The notes under the pieces are model-generated. The model had not been told where the DNA came from. It made no database searches and was given only the letters and a program-made list of their open reading frames with translations. A program made the position numbers and the translations under genes. Of a DNA stretch of 5,126 nucleotides, positions 1-5,126 are shown piece by piece. The stretch lies in contig JAEZAR010000354.1 in assembly GCA_023430425.1 (NCBI GenBank), forward strand, positions 1-5,126, in the 5' to 3' direction. This DNA is from Actinomycetes bacterium. Lineage in GTDB: Bacteria > Actinomycetota > Actinomycetes > Actinomycetales > Cellulomonadaceae. Every line of letters begins with the position of its first letter. The first letter of the stretch is position 1.

Positions 1-120
1 GTACTGGGGCTGGCCGTACTGGGGCTGGCCGTACTGGGGCTGGCCGTACTGGGGTTGGCCGTACCCGGGCTGCCCAGGCCCGGGCTGGCCGTACTGGGGC
101 TGGCCGTACTGGGGTTGGCC
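1..120 (-). repeat. 15-bp in-frame tandem repeat coding for GQPQY
   Basis: On the + strand the unit reads GTACTGGGGCTGGCC. Exact copies lie at 1-15, 16-30, 31-45 and 91-105. A one-base variant (GGTTGG for GGCTGG) lies at 46-60 and 106-120. Positions 61-90 hold two diverged units coding for [10 protein letters not shown]. The pair at 31-60 recurs exactly at 91-120, which suggests that a larger 60-bp block was duplicated as well as single units. The period is a multiple of three, so copy-number changes keep the - strand frame open. The array continues past the left edge, so the total copy number is unknown. Confidence 0.93.
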
Positions 121-327
121 GTACCCCGCCGGTGGGGGGCCGTAACCGGGAGCGGCGCTGCCGATCGAGCCCCAGGTCCACTCGCTCGGCTCGGTCCGCT
201 CCGGCCCGCCGGTCGCCGCCTCCGGGACGGCTGGGGGCACCTCGGCGGCCGGTGTGCCTGGTGCGCCCGGCGCGACTGGCGTGCCCTCCGTGCCCTGCGT
301 GCCGCTCGGCTCGTGCGGGTCGCTCAC
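1..327 (-). CDS. N-terminal part of a Gly/Pro/Gln/Tyr-rich low-complexity protein (partial)
   Basis: The reading frame starts at GTG (327-325) and stays open for 109 codons to the window edge, so the C-terminal part is missing. The start is supported by a strong Shine-Dalgarno sequence, GAGGAGGG, five bases upstream. Residues 2-50 are acidic and rich in Pro, Gly, Thr and Ala, beginning [11 protein letters not shown] short less repetitive stretch, EWTWGSIGS, lies at about 49-57. From about residue 60 the protein becomes a run of Tyr-Gly-Gln-Pro units, mostly GQPQY, up to the edge. There is no signal peptide or membrane segment in the visible part, so this end is probably cytoplasmic and disordered. 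Actinobacterial membrane proteins often carry such a Pro/Gln/Tyr-rich cytoplasmic N-terminus ahead of a multi-helix domain (for example, proteins annotated with a glycerophosphoryl diester phosphodiesterase membrane domain). That identity is only a guess here. The gene is divergent from mtrA across a 177-nt gap. Function is not recognised. Confidence 0.8.
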   Translation of the reverse strand, partial: MSDPHEPSGTQGTEGTPVAPGAPGTPAAEVPPAVPEAATGGPERTEPSEWTWGSIGSAAPGYGPPPAGYGQPQYGQPQYGQPGPGQPGYGQPQYGQPQYGQPQYGQPQY

Positions 328-504
328 CCCGGCCCTCCTCGCGCGTGCCGCGGACCGGGCCTGTCCCGGCCCTGCGGACCGCGCCCATCGTGCCACGGAC
401 CCGCCCGCACGGGGGCCCGCGCGGACGGCCTCGCCGACGCCCCCGACGACGCCGCCGGGCGAGGCGAGTGCCGGGTCCCTTGCCCGGGGTGGAACGATGA
501 GCGC
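328..504. promoter_or_regulatory. Divergent intergenic region upstream of mtrA
   Basis: This 177-nt gap must hold the promoter for mtrA and probably one for the leftward gene. I see no convincing -35/-10 pair on either strand. A possible short hairpin has stem CCGGG (355-359) against CCCGG (365-369). The heptamer GCGGACC occurs at 350-356 and again at 374-380. Neither is strong evidence for an operator in DNA this GC-rich. Longer open frames across the gap on the + strand have no ribosome-binding site and overlap the better-supported - strand gene. Confidence 0.45.
333..340 (-). promoter_or_regulatory. Shine-Dalgarno site of the divergent repeat-protein gene
   Basis: The - strand reads GAGGAGGG here, a near-perfect anti-16S match, five bases before the GTG at 327-325. 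It fixes the start of the leftward gene and shows that the - strand, not the overlapping + strand frames, is the coding one in this region. Confidence 0.8.
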
Positions 505-508
505 ATGA
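497..508 (+). other. Possible three-codon leader ORF overlapping the mtrA start
   Basis: ATG AGC GCA TGA at 497-508 encodes Met-Ser-Ala. Its stop overlaps the mtrA start as ATGA (505-508). A weak purine-rich element, GGTGGAA (488-494 region), sits close to this first ATG and about ten bases from the mtrA ATG. It may be a minimal coupling ORF or a chance ATG in the leader. The sequence alone does not decide. Confidence 0.25.
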
Positions 509-1188
509 AGGGTCGGATCCTGGTGGTCGACGACGACGTCGCCCTCGCCGAGATGATCGGCATCGTCCTGAAGTCCGAGGGCTTCGAGCCCCTGTTCTGC
601 GCGCACGGAGACGAGGCGCTCGAGGCGTTCCGGCAGGGCCAGCCGGACCTCGTGCTCCTCGACCTCATGCTGCCGGGGAAGGACGGCACCGAGATCTGCC
701 GCCTCATCCGGGCCGAGTCGGGCGTGCCGATCGTCATGCTCACGGCCAAGAGCGACACCGTGGACGTGGTGCTCGGCCTCGAGTCCGGGGCCGACGACTA
801 CATCCCCAAGCCGTTCAAGCCGAAGGAGCTCATCGCCCGGGTGCGCGCACGCCTGCGGCGCACGGACGAGCCGAGCCCGGAGCACCTGACGATCGGCGAC
901 CTCGAGATCGACGTCACCGGTCACCGGGTGTCACGGGGTGGCCGAGCCATCCCCCTGACGCCCCTGGAGTTCGACCTCCTCGTGGCGCTGGCCCGCAAGC
1001 CGTGGCAGGTCTTCACCCGCGAGGTGCTGCTCGAGCGCGTCTGGGGCTACCGGCACGCCGCCGACACCCGGCTGGTGAACGTGCACGTGCAGCGCCTGCG
1101 CTCGAAGATCGAGCACGACCCGGAGGACCCGAGGATCGTGGTGACCGTCCGCGGCGTCGGCTACAAGGCGGGCGCCGAGGCGCCGTGA
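505..1188 (+). CDS. mtrA: MtrA, OmpR/PhoB-family response regulator
   Basis: MtrA is the DNA-binding response regulator of the MtrAB system, activated when MtrB phosphorylates it. In actinobacteria it controls genes for cell division, peptidoglycan remodelling and osmotic response, and in mycobacteria it also binds oriC. The 227-residue product matches the usual family length. A receiver domain spans about 1-120, with acidic residues D9, D10 and D11, phospho-acceptor D53 (in [11 protein letters not shown]), T80, switch Tyr99 and K102. A winged-helix DNA-binding domain spans about 127-222 and includes [22 protein letters not shown] and [10 protein letters not shown] 505 is chosen because [11 protein letters not shown] is the usual family N-terminus. 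The frame continues upstream to 55, but that part is unrelated low-complexity sequence lying opposite the leftward gene. The ribosome-binding site is weak (GGTGGA near 488-493). The stop overlaps the mtrB GTG. All catalytic residues are present, so the protein looks functional. Confidence 0.97.
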   Translation: MKGRILVVDDDVALAEMIGIVLKSEGFEPLFCAHGDEALEAFRQGQPDLVLLDLMLPGKDGTEICRLIRAESGVPIVMLTAKSDTVDVVLGLESGADDYIPKPFKPKELIARVRARLRRTDEPSPEHLTIGDLEIDVTGHRVSRGGRAIPLTPLEFDLLVALARKPWQVFTREVLLERVWGYRHAADTRLVNVHVQRLRSKIEHDPEDPRIVVTVRGVGYKAGAEAP

Positions 1189-2894
1189 CCGGCCGGATCG
1201 CAGCCTGGCCGGCCCGCGTCCGTCGTCTCGGCCGGCGCGGGTGGCTGTGGTCCGGGCTCGTGGTGCACGGCGTCGTCGACCGCTGGCGCGGCTCGCTGCA
1301 GATCCGCGTGGTCACCTCGGCGCTGGCGTTCGGCGTCGTCGCGCTCGGCGCGCTCGGCTGGTTCCTCTCGGACCGGATCGCCGACGGGCTCTACGACGAC
1401 CGCCGGGTGCAGCTGCTCGCGGACTCGGCGAGCTCCACGCAGCAGGCCCAGCGCCGGTTCACCGCCTCGGCCTCCGAGCGCACCACCGGGCAGGACGTCG
1501 AGAGCCTCTTCCGCGACGTCATCGGCCAGCTCCAGGTCGGCGGCACGGGCGAGCGCCGCGACGTGTTCCTGCTCCGCGTGCCAGGGCAGCAGCGGTCCCG
1601 GGTGTTCGCCAACGACCAGGCGACGGCCCCCGACCTCGTCGACCTCATCGACCCGGCCCTGCGGCGCGAGGTGCGCAACGCCGACGTCCAGATGTGGATG
1701 CCCGTCGGCATCCCGACGGACGGGGTACCCGCCCCCGGGATCGTCGTCGGCTCCACCGTCACCGTGCCGACCGCGGGCGTCTACGAGCTCTACTACCTGT
1801 ACGACCTGTCCGCCGAGCAGCAGACGCTGGAGTTCCTCCAGCGCGTCCTCCTGCTCGGCGCGGTCGCCCTCGTCCTCCTGCTCGGCATGCTGACGTGGAT
1901 GGTGACCCGGACCGCCGTCCAGCCGGTCCGCGCCGCCGCGCGGGTCGCCGAGCGCCTGGCGGACGGACTGCTGTCGGAGCGGATGACGGTGCGCGGCAAG
2001 GACGAGATGGCGACGCTCGCACGCTCGTTCAACGAGATGGCGGAGAGCCTGCAGCTGCAGATCCACCGGATGGAGGACCTGTCGCGGCTCCAGCGGCGCT
2101 TCGTCTCGGACGTCTCCCACGAGCTCAAGACCCCGCTGACGACCATCCGGATCGCCGCCGAGATCCTGCACTCCTCGCGCGACCTGCTCGACCCCGCGGC
2201 CGCCCGGTCGGCCGAGCTGCTCACCGCCCAGCTCGACAGGTTCGAGGCCCTGCTCGCCGACCTGCTCGAGATGAGCCGGTTCGACGCCGGCGCCGCCATG
2301 CTCGACGCGGAGCGCCGGGACGTCCGCGACGTCGTCGTGCAGGCGGTCGACCAGGCGACGCCGCTCGCAGCCGGCAAGGGCGTGTGGCTGGCGGTCGAGC
2401 TGCCCGACGAGGCGGTGGTCGCCGACGTCGACGCCCGACGCGTCGAGCGCGTGCTGCGCAACCTGTTGGTCAACGCCCTCGAGCACGCCGAGGGGAACCC
2501 GGTGGAGGTGCGCCTGGCGGCGGACCCGCAGGCCCTCGCCATCCGCGTCCGGGACCACGGCGTGGGGATGACGCCCGAGGAGGCGGAGCACGTCTTCGAC
2601 AGGTTCTGGCGCGCCGACCCCGCCCGCGCCCGCACCACGGGCGGGACCGGCCTCGGCCTGGCGATCTCGCAGGAGGACGCGCACCTGCACGGCGGCCGGC
2701 TCGAGGTGTGGGCGCGCCCCGGCCTGGGGGCGTCGTTCCTCCTGACCCTGCCGCGACGCGCCGGCATCACCCTGGGCGCCTCCCCGTTGCCGGTGGTGCC
2801 GGAGGAGACCCCGGCCCCCGCGCCCACGCTCGACCTCGGCGCGCGGGCCGTGGACCCCGCCGCGGTGCCCGACCTCGACCGGCTGGAGGCGTGA
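1185..2894 (+). CDS. mtrB: MtrB, two-transmembrane sensor histidine kinase
   Basis: MtrB is the membrane kinase that autophosphorylates on histidine and passes the phosphate to MtrA. The product is 569 residues, close to mycobacterial MtrB. A basic cytoplasmic N-terminus (1-40) leads into TM1 at about 42-61. An extracytoplasmic sensor region of about 155 residues follows, then TM2 at about 218-241. HAMP lies at about 242-294. The HisKA motif FVSDVSHELKTPLTTIR contains phospho-accepting H312. The HATPase has an N-box (NLLVNALEHA, about 426-435), a G1 box (DHGVGM, 457-462), an F region (FDRFW, 471-475) and a G2 box (GGTGLGLAI, 486-494). A 42-residue Pro/Ala-rich tail ends the protein. GTG 1185 is chosen because it overlaps the mtrA stop as GTGA and gives the family length. 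The frame stays open upstream only inside mtrA. No strong Shine-Dalgarno sequence is visible (GAGG at 1177-1180), which fits translational coupling. All catalytic motifs are intact. Confidence 0.96.
   Translation: MTGRIAAWPARVRRLGRRGWLWSGLVVHGVVDRWRGSLQIRVVTSALAFGVVALGALGWFLSDRIADGLYDDRRVQLLADSASSTQQAQRRFTASASERTTGQDVESLFRDVIGQLQVGGTGERRDVFLLRVPGQQRSRVFANDQATAPDLVDLIDPALRREVRNADVQMWMPVGIPTDGVPAPGIVVGSTVTVPTAGVYELYYLYDLSAEQQTLEFLQRVLLLGAVALVLLLGMLTWMVTRTAVQPVRAAARVAERLADGLLSERMTVRGKDEMATLARSFNEMAESLQLQIHRMEDLSRLQRRFVSDVSHELKTPLTTIRIAAEILHSSRDLLDPAAARSAELLTAQLDRFEALLADLLEMSRFDAGAAMLDAERRDVRDVVVQAVDQATPLAAGKGVWLAVELPDEAVVADVDARRVERVLRNLLVNALEHAEGNPVEVRLAADPQALAIRVRDHGVGMTPEEAEHVFDRFWRADPARARTTGGTGLGLAISQEDAHLHGGRLEVWARPGLGASFLLTLPRRAGITLGASPLPVVPEETPAPAPTLDLGARAVDPAAVPDLDRLEA
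2885..2889 (+). promoter_or_regulatory. Shine-Dalgarno site deciding the lpqB start
   Basis: GGAGG lies inside the last codons of mtrB. It is four bases from ATG 2894 but only one base from the in-frame GTG at 2891. The spacing therefore favours ATG 2894, which overlaps the mtrB stop by one base (TGATG). Confidence 0.6.
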
Positions 2895-4612
2895 TGGCCC
2901 GCCGCCTCGCCGTCGTCGCCGCGCTCGCCGCGCTCGCGGCCGCGCTCGCAGGGTGCGTGAGCATCCCCACCGAGGGGCCGATCAGCCGCGGCAGCCCGGC
3001 ACCGGCGGACCCCGTCATCCCGATCCCGCTCCCGCTGGCGCCGCAGGACGGCGCCAGCCAGGAGGACATCGTCGCCGGGTTCCTCAGCGCCGCGCAGGCG
3101 GGCGTCTGGGAGGACTACGAGACCGCCCTGGAGTACCTCGCACGCGGGACGCAGTGGGACCCCTGGGCCCAGACCGTCGTCGCGAGCCAGGACCCCGAGG
3201 TGCTCCTCGTCCAGGAGGGCGAGGTCCGCGTCACGGTCCGCAACTCCGCGACCGTCGACGAGGGCGGGGTGTACGAGGAGGTGGTGGCCGACGCCACCCC
3301 GGTGGAGATGTCCTTCGGGCTGGTGCGCGAGCGCGGGGAGTGGCGGATCGCCAGCCTGCCGGACGGCGTCGTCGTGCGGGACGCGAGCTTCGCGAGCGCG
3401 TTCACCCCCGTCCCCGTGTACTTCGCGGCCCCCGACCGGCGCACCGGCGTCGCCGAGCTGCGCTGGCTGCCCAACCGGGACCTCCTGCGCCGCACGGTGC
3501 AGGCGCTCGTCGCAGGACCCTCGCCGTGGCTGCGCGACGCCGTCGCGACGGCCATCCCACCGCTCGAGCGCAACCCCGTGGAGGACGTCACGGGTCCCGA
3601 CGCCGCCGGGGTGGTCACCGTGCGCCTCGCACCCGAGGTGAACCGTGCCGCGCTCCCGGAGAACGCCCGCGAGCTGCTCCAGGCGCAGCTGGAGGCGACG
3701 CTCATGACCTCCAACCTGCGCGGGATCGTCGTCACGGGCGTGACGGTGTCCGTGGGCGCCGCCGGCGTCCCGTGGGAGGTCGACCAGCAGGACGTCGTCC
3801 CCCTCGCCCGGGACGTCCTCGCCGAAGCCGGGCCGTTCGTGGTGCGCGACGGCGTGGTCGCCGAGGTCCGCGGCCAAGGGGTCCTCGAGCCGGTGGCCGA
3901 CCTGGCGCCGCTCGCCGACCTCGCGGCGCACCACCTCGCGACGGGCCTCGACGGCCTGGTCTGGGCGGTGCTCGACGGACCGGGGCGCCTGGTCCTCCTG
4001 CCGACCGACGGGAGCGAGCCGCGCGAGCTGCACGTCGGCGTGTCCCTCGTCGGGCCGTCCGTCGACCGGGCCGGCTGGGTGTGGACGGGCGAGCGGGCCT
4101 CGGCCGGCGTCCTGGTCGCCGTGTCGGCGGACGGCGAGCTCGTCGAGCTGGCCGCCCCGTGGCTCGCCGGTCGCGAGGTGCGGTCCGTGCGGGTCTCCCG
4201 GGACGGCACCCGGGTCGCGGTCGCGTCCGTCGGGTCGGACGGCGCCCCCTCGATCGAGGTGCGCGCGGTGATCCGCACCGAGGACGAGGGGCGCCCCCAG
4301 CTGCTCGGCCGGGAGAGCCTGACGGTCGGCGCCGTGCTCGGCGACGTCGTCGAGCTGGCCTGGCTCGACGGGACCGACCTCGCGGTGCTCGGCACCCGCG
4401 GCGGCTCGGAGCAGCCGGGCGTGCACGAGGTGCCGCTCGGCGGCCCCACGACGCTGGTGCAGTTCGTGCCCGACGACGCGCGCGGCATCGCGGCGGGCCG
4501 CGGCGAGGGGAGCGTGCACGTGGTCGACGAGGCGGGCGTCCTGCGTGTCCTGCGGGGCTCCGGCTGGGTGGTCGTGGCGGAGCAGGTGTCCGACCCGGTG
4601 TTCCCCGGCTGA
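2894..4612 (+). CDS. lpqB: LpqB, MtrAB-associated lipoprotein
   Basis: LpqB is a lipoprotein anchored to the outer face of the cytoplasmic membrane. In mycobacteria it interacts with the extracytoplasmic domain of MtrB and influences MtrA phosphorylation. The 572-residue product is close to the usual length of about 580. It begins with a basic n-region (MARRL) and an Ala/Leu-rich h-region. A lipobox, LAGC (18-21), makes C21 the lipidated residue, followed by VSIPTEGPISRGS, which is typical of the family. Residues about 55-165 look like the family's NTF2-like N-terminal region. A GerMN (sporulation/germination-type) domain starts near PVPVYFAAPDRR at about 172 and runs to about 295. The remaining C-terminal part, with VSRDGTRVAVAS near 434-445, resembles a beta-propeller. 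The ATG overlaps the mtrB stop by one base, so the two are probably co-translated. GTG 2891 is a minor alternative start. No truncation or frameshift is seen. Confidence 0.95.
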   Translation: MARRLAVVAALAALAAALAGCVSIPTEGPISRGSPAPADPVIPIPLPLAPQDGASQEDIVAGFLSAAQAGVWEDYETALEYLARGTQWDPWAQTVVASQDPEVLLVQEGEVRVTVRNSATVDEGGVYEEVVADATPVEMSFGLVRERGEWRIASLPDGVVVRDASFASAFTPVPVYFAAPDRRTGVAELRWLPNRDLLRRTVQALVAGPSPWLRDAVATAIPPLERNPVEDVTGPDAAGVVTVRLAPEVNRAALPENARELLQAQLEATLMTSNLRGIVVTGVTVSVGAAGVPWEVDQQDVVPLARDVLAEAGPFVVRDGVVAEVRGQGVLEPVADLAPLADLAAHHLATGLDGLVWAVLDGPGRLVLLPTDGSEPRELHVGVSLVGPSVDRAGWVWTGERASAGVLVAVSADGELVELAAPWLAGREVRSVRVSRDGTRVAVASVGSDGAPSIEVRAVIRTEDEGRPQLLGRESLTVGAVLGDVVELAWLDGTDLAVLGTRGGSEQPGVHEVPLGGPTTLVQFVPDDARGIAAGRGEGSVHVVDEAGVLRVLRGSGWVVVAEQVSDPVFPG

Positions 4613-4794
4613 GCCCCGTCGCACTCCGGCGTGGGGGCCGGGGCGCCCCGGGCTGTGGACGGCCGTCGTCGGGCCGCCGTCGCCGCCAGGCTGGTCGCGT
4701 GCCTCGTGTGCGTCCTCGTGTGCGTCCTCGTGCGCGTCCCGTGCCTCCTGTGCCGCCCGGGCCCGCTGTGCCTCAGGTGCCCCGCCGCGGCGGC
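4613..4794. other. lpqB-comF spacer
   Basis: No separate gene is supported in this 182-nt stretch, although the comF frame stays open across all of it. It holds a perfect 14-bp palindrome, CCGGGGCGCCCCGG (4638-4651), and a 10-bp one, GACGGCCGTC (4658-4667). Neither is followed by a T-run, so neither is a convincing intrinsic terminator. A short tandem repeat lies at 4709-4732. From 4689 to 4774 the + strand has no A at all. Read-through from lpqB into comF is possible, and no promoter for comF was recognised. Confidence 0.5.
4709..4732. repeat. Two exact 12-bp tandem copies upstream of comF
   Basis: TGCGTCCTCGTG is present at 4709-4720 and repeated exactly at 4721-4732. Decayed partial copies flank it on both sides (about 4697-4708 and 4733-4750). 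In the comF frame the array reads as repeated Val-Arg-Pro-Arg. In another + frame it reads as repeated Val-Cys-Val-Leu. It may be slippage-generated sequence with no function. Confidence 0.75.
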
Positions 4795-5126
4795 GTGCCC
4801 GAGCACCTGCGGCGTGCCCTGACGGACCTCGCCCGCCTCGTGCTGCCGGTCGAGTGCCCCGGCTGCGGACTGCCGGACGAGCGCCTGTGCGAGGCGTGCG
4901 CGGGTCTCCTGGACGCGGCCCCGTGGCGCTGCGAGTCGGGTGTGCCGCGACTGGACCGGGTGGACGGCTGCCCGGTGCCCCCCGTCTGGGCGCTCGTCGC
5001 GTACGAGGGCCCGGTGCGCGGGCTCGTCGTGGCCTGGAAGGACGGCGGCCGGGCGGACCTCACGGGGTTGCTCACGTCGGCGGCGTCGCGGGGCGGCACC
5101 GCCCTCGCGCCGGCGCTGTCGGACCT
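4795..5126 (+). CDS. comF: ComF family protein, N-terminal part (partial)
   Basis: ComF-family proteins combine an N-terminal zinc-ribbon-like motif with a phosphoribosyltransferase domain. In competent bacteria they are needed for DNA uptake, and in actinobacteria the role is mostly inferred. From GTG 4795 the visible 110 codons give VPEHLRRALTDLARLVLP, then a four-cysteine motif: C21 and C24 (ECPGCG), C32 and C35 (LCEAC). This is followed by WRCESG, then VWALVAYEGPVRGLVVAWKDGGR, the typical ComF stretch before the transferase fold. The frame is open to the right edge, so the phosphoribosyltransferase core is missing. The start is uncertain. In-frame GTG codons also occur at 4699, 4708, 4720, 4741, 4750, 4768 and 4777, and none has a good Shine-Dalgarno sequence. 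GTG 4795 is chosen because family members begin shortly before the RLVLPVxCxGC motif. Position downstream of lpqB on the same strand is common in actinobacteria. Confidence 0.85.
   Translation, partial: MPEHLRRALTDLARLVLPVECPGCGLPDERLCEACAGLLDAAPWRCESGVPRLDRVDGCPVPPVWALVAYEGPVRGLVVAWKDGGRADLTGLLTSAASRGGTALAPALSD

Noticed and set aside
55..504. Extension of mtrA upstream to an ATG at 55
   Set aside because: The extra 150 residues are low-complexity, lie opposite the better-supported leftward gene with its strong ribosome-binding site, and are absent from MtrA proteins.
132..508. Small + strand frames of 122 and 84 codons before mtrA
   Set aside because: They are Arg/Pro-rich, have no ribosome-binding site, and overlap the - strand coding region. 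Only the last three codons of the shorter one are worth noting, as a possible leader.
480..508. TTGCCC at 480-485 as a -35 element for mtrA
   Set aside because: No acceptable -10 hexamer lies at the right distance, and the site would place the transcript start inside the coding region.
4638..4667. Intrinsic terminator after lpqB
   Set aside because: Two GC palindromes are present, but they have little or no loop and no following T-run. Such palindromes are common by chance at this GC content.
1161..4806. Long open frames on the - strand opposite mtrB and lpqB (up to 943 codons)
   Set aside because: They are mirror frames of genuine genes in very GC-rich DNA, where stop codons are rare. The translations are Arg/Ala/Gly/His-rich with no recognisable domain, while the + strand frames carry complete family motifs.
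4631..4822. 63-codon frame with a hydrophobic Val/Cys/Leu run between lpqB and comF
   Set aside because: The hydrophobic run is just the 12-bp repeat read in this frame. There is no Shine-Dalgarno sequence, and the frame overlaps the start of comF.

Overview
The window is very GC-rich and codon-biased (G or C at nearly every third position). It carries the conserved actinobacterial block mtrA-mtrB-lpqB-comF on the + strand, plus the 5' end of a divergently transcribed gene on the - strand. Gene order, GC content and protein sequences point to a high-GC actinomycete. Cellulomonas or a near relative in the Micrococcales is my best guess, from general resemblance only.

Layout. Positions 1-327 (- strand) hold the first 109 codons of a Gly/Pro/Gln/Tyr-rich protein. 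Its 3' part in the window is a 15-bp tandem repeat coding for GQPQY units, and the gene runs off the left edge. Positions 328-504 are a divergent intergenic region with no promoter I can call with confidence. mtrA (505-1188), mtrB (1185-2894) and lpqB (2894-4612) follow with overlapping stop and start codons (4 nt, then 1 nt), so they form a tight, probably translationally coupled operon. A 182-nt stretch with no clear gene of its own follows, containing a short tandem repeat and an 86-nt tract without any A. comF then begins (about 4795, start uncertain) and runs off the right edge.

How the genes work together. MtrB is a two-transmembrane sensor histidine kinase that phosphorylates MtrA, an OmpR/PhoB-type regulator linked in actinobacteria to cell division, cell-wall turnover and osmotic response. 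LpqB is a lipoprotein on the outer face of the membrane, known in mycobacteria to interact with the extracytoplasmic part of MtrB and tune the system. ComF is a phosphoribosyltransferase-like protein of the DNA-uptake family, often found next to this operon without a shown functional link to it.

I see no mobile element, CRISPR array, tRNA or rRNA, and no clear undescribed system. The core of the window is an ordinary conserved locus. The points worth a second look are the low-complexity repeat protein at the left edge, the leader of mtrA, a GTCAC cluster inside mtrA, and the unresolved comF start.
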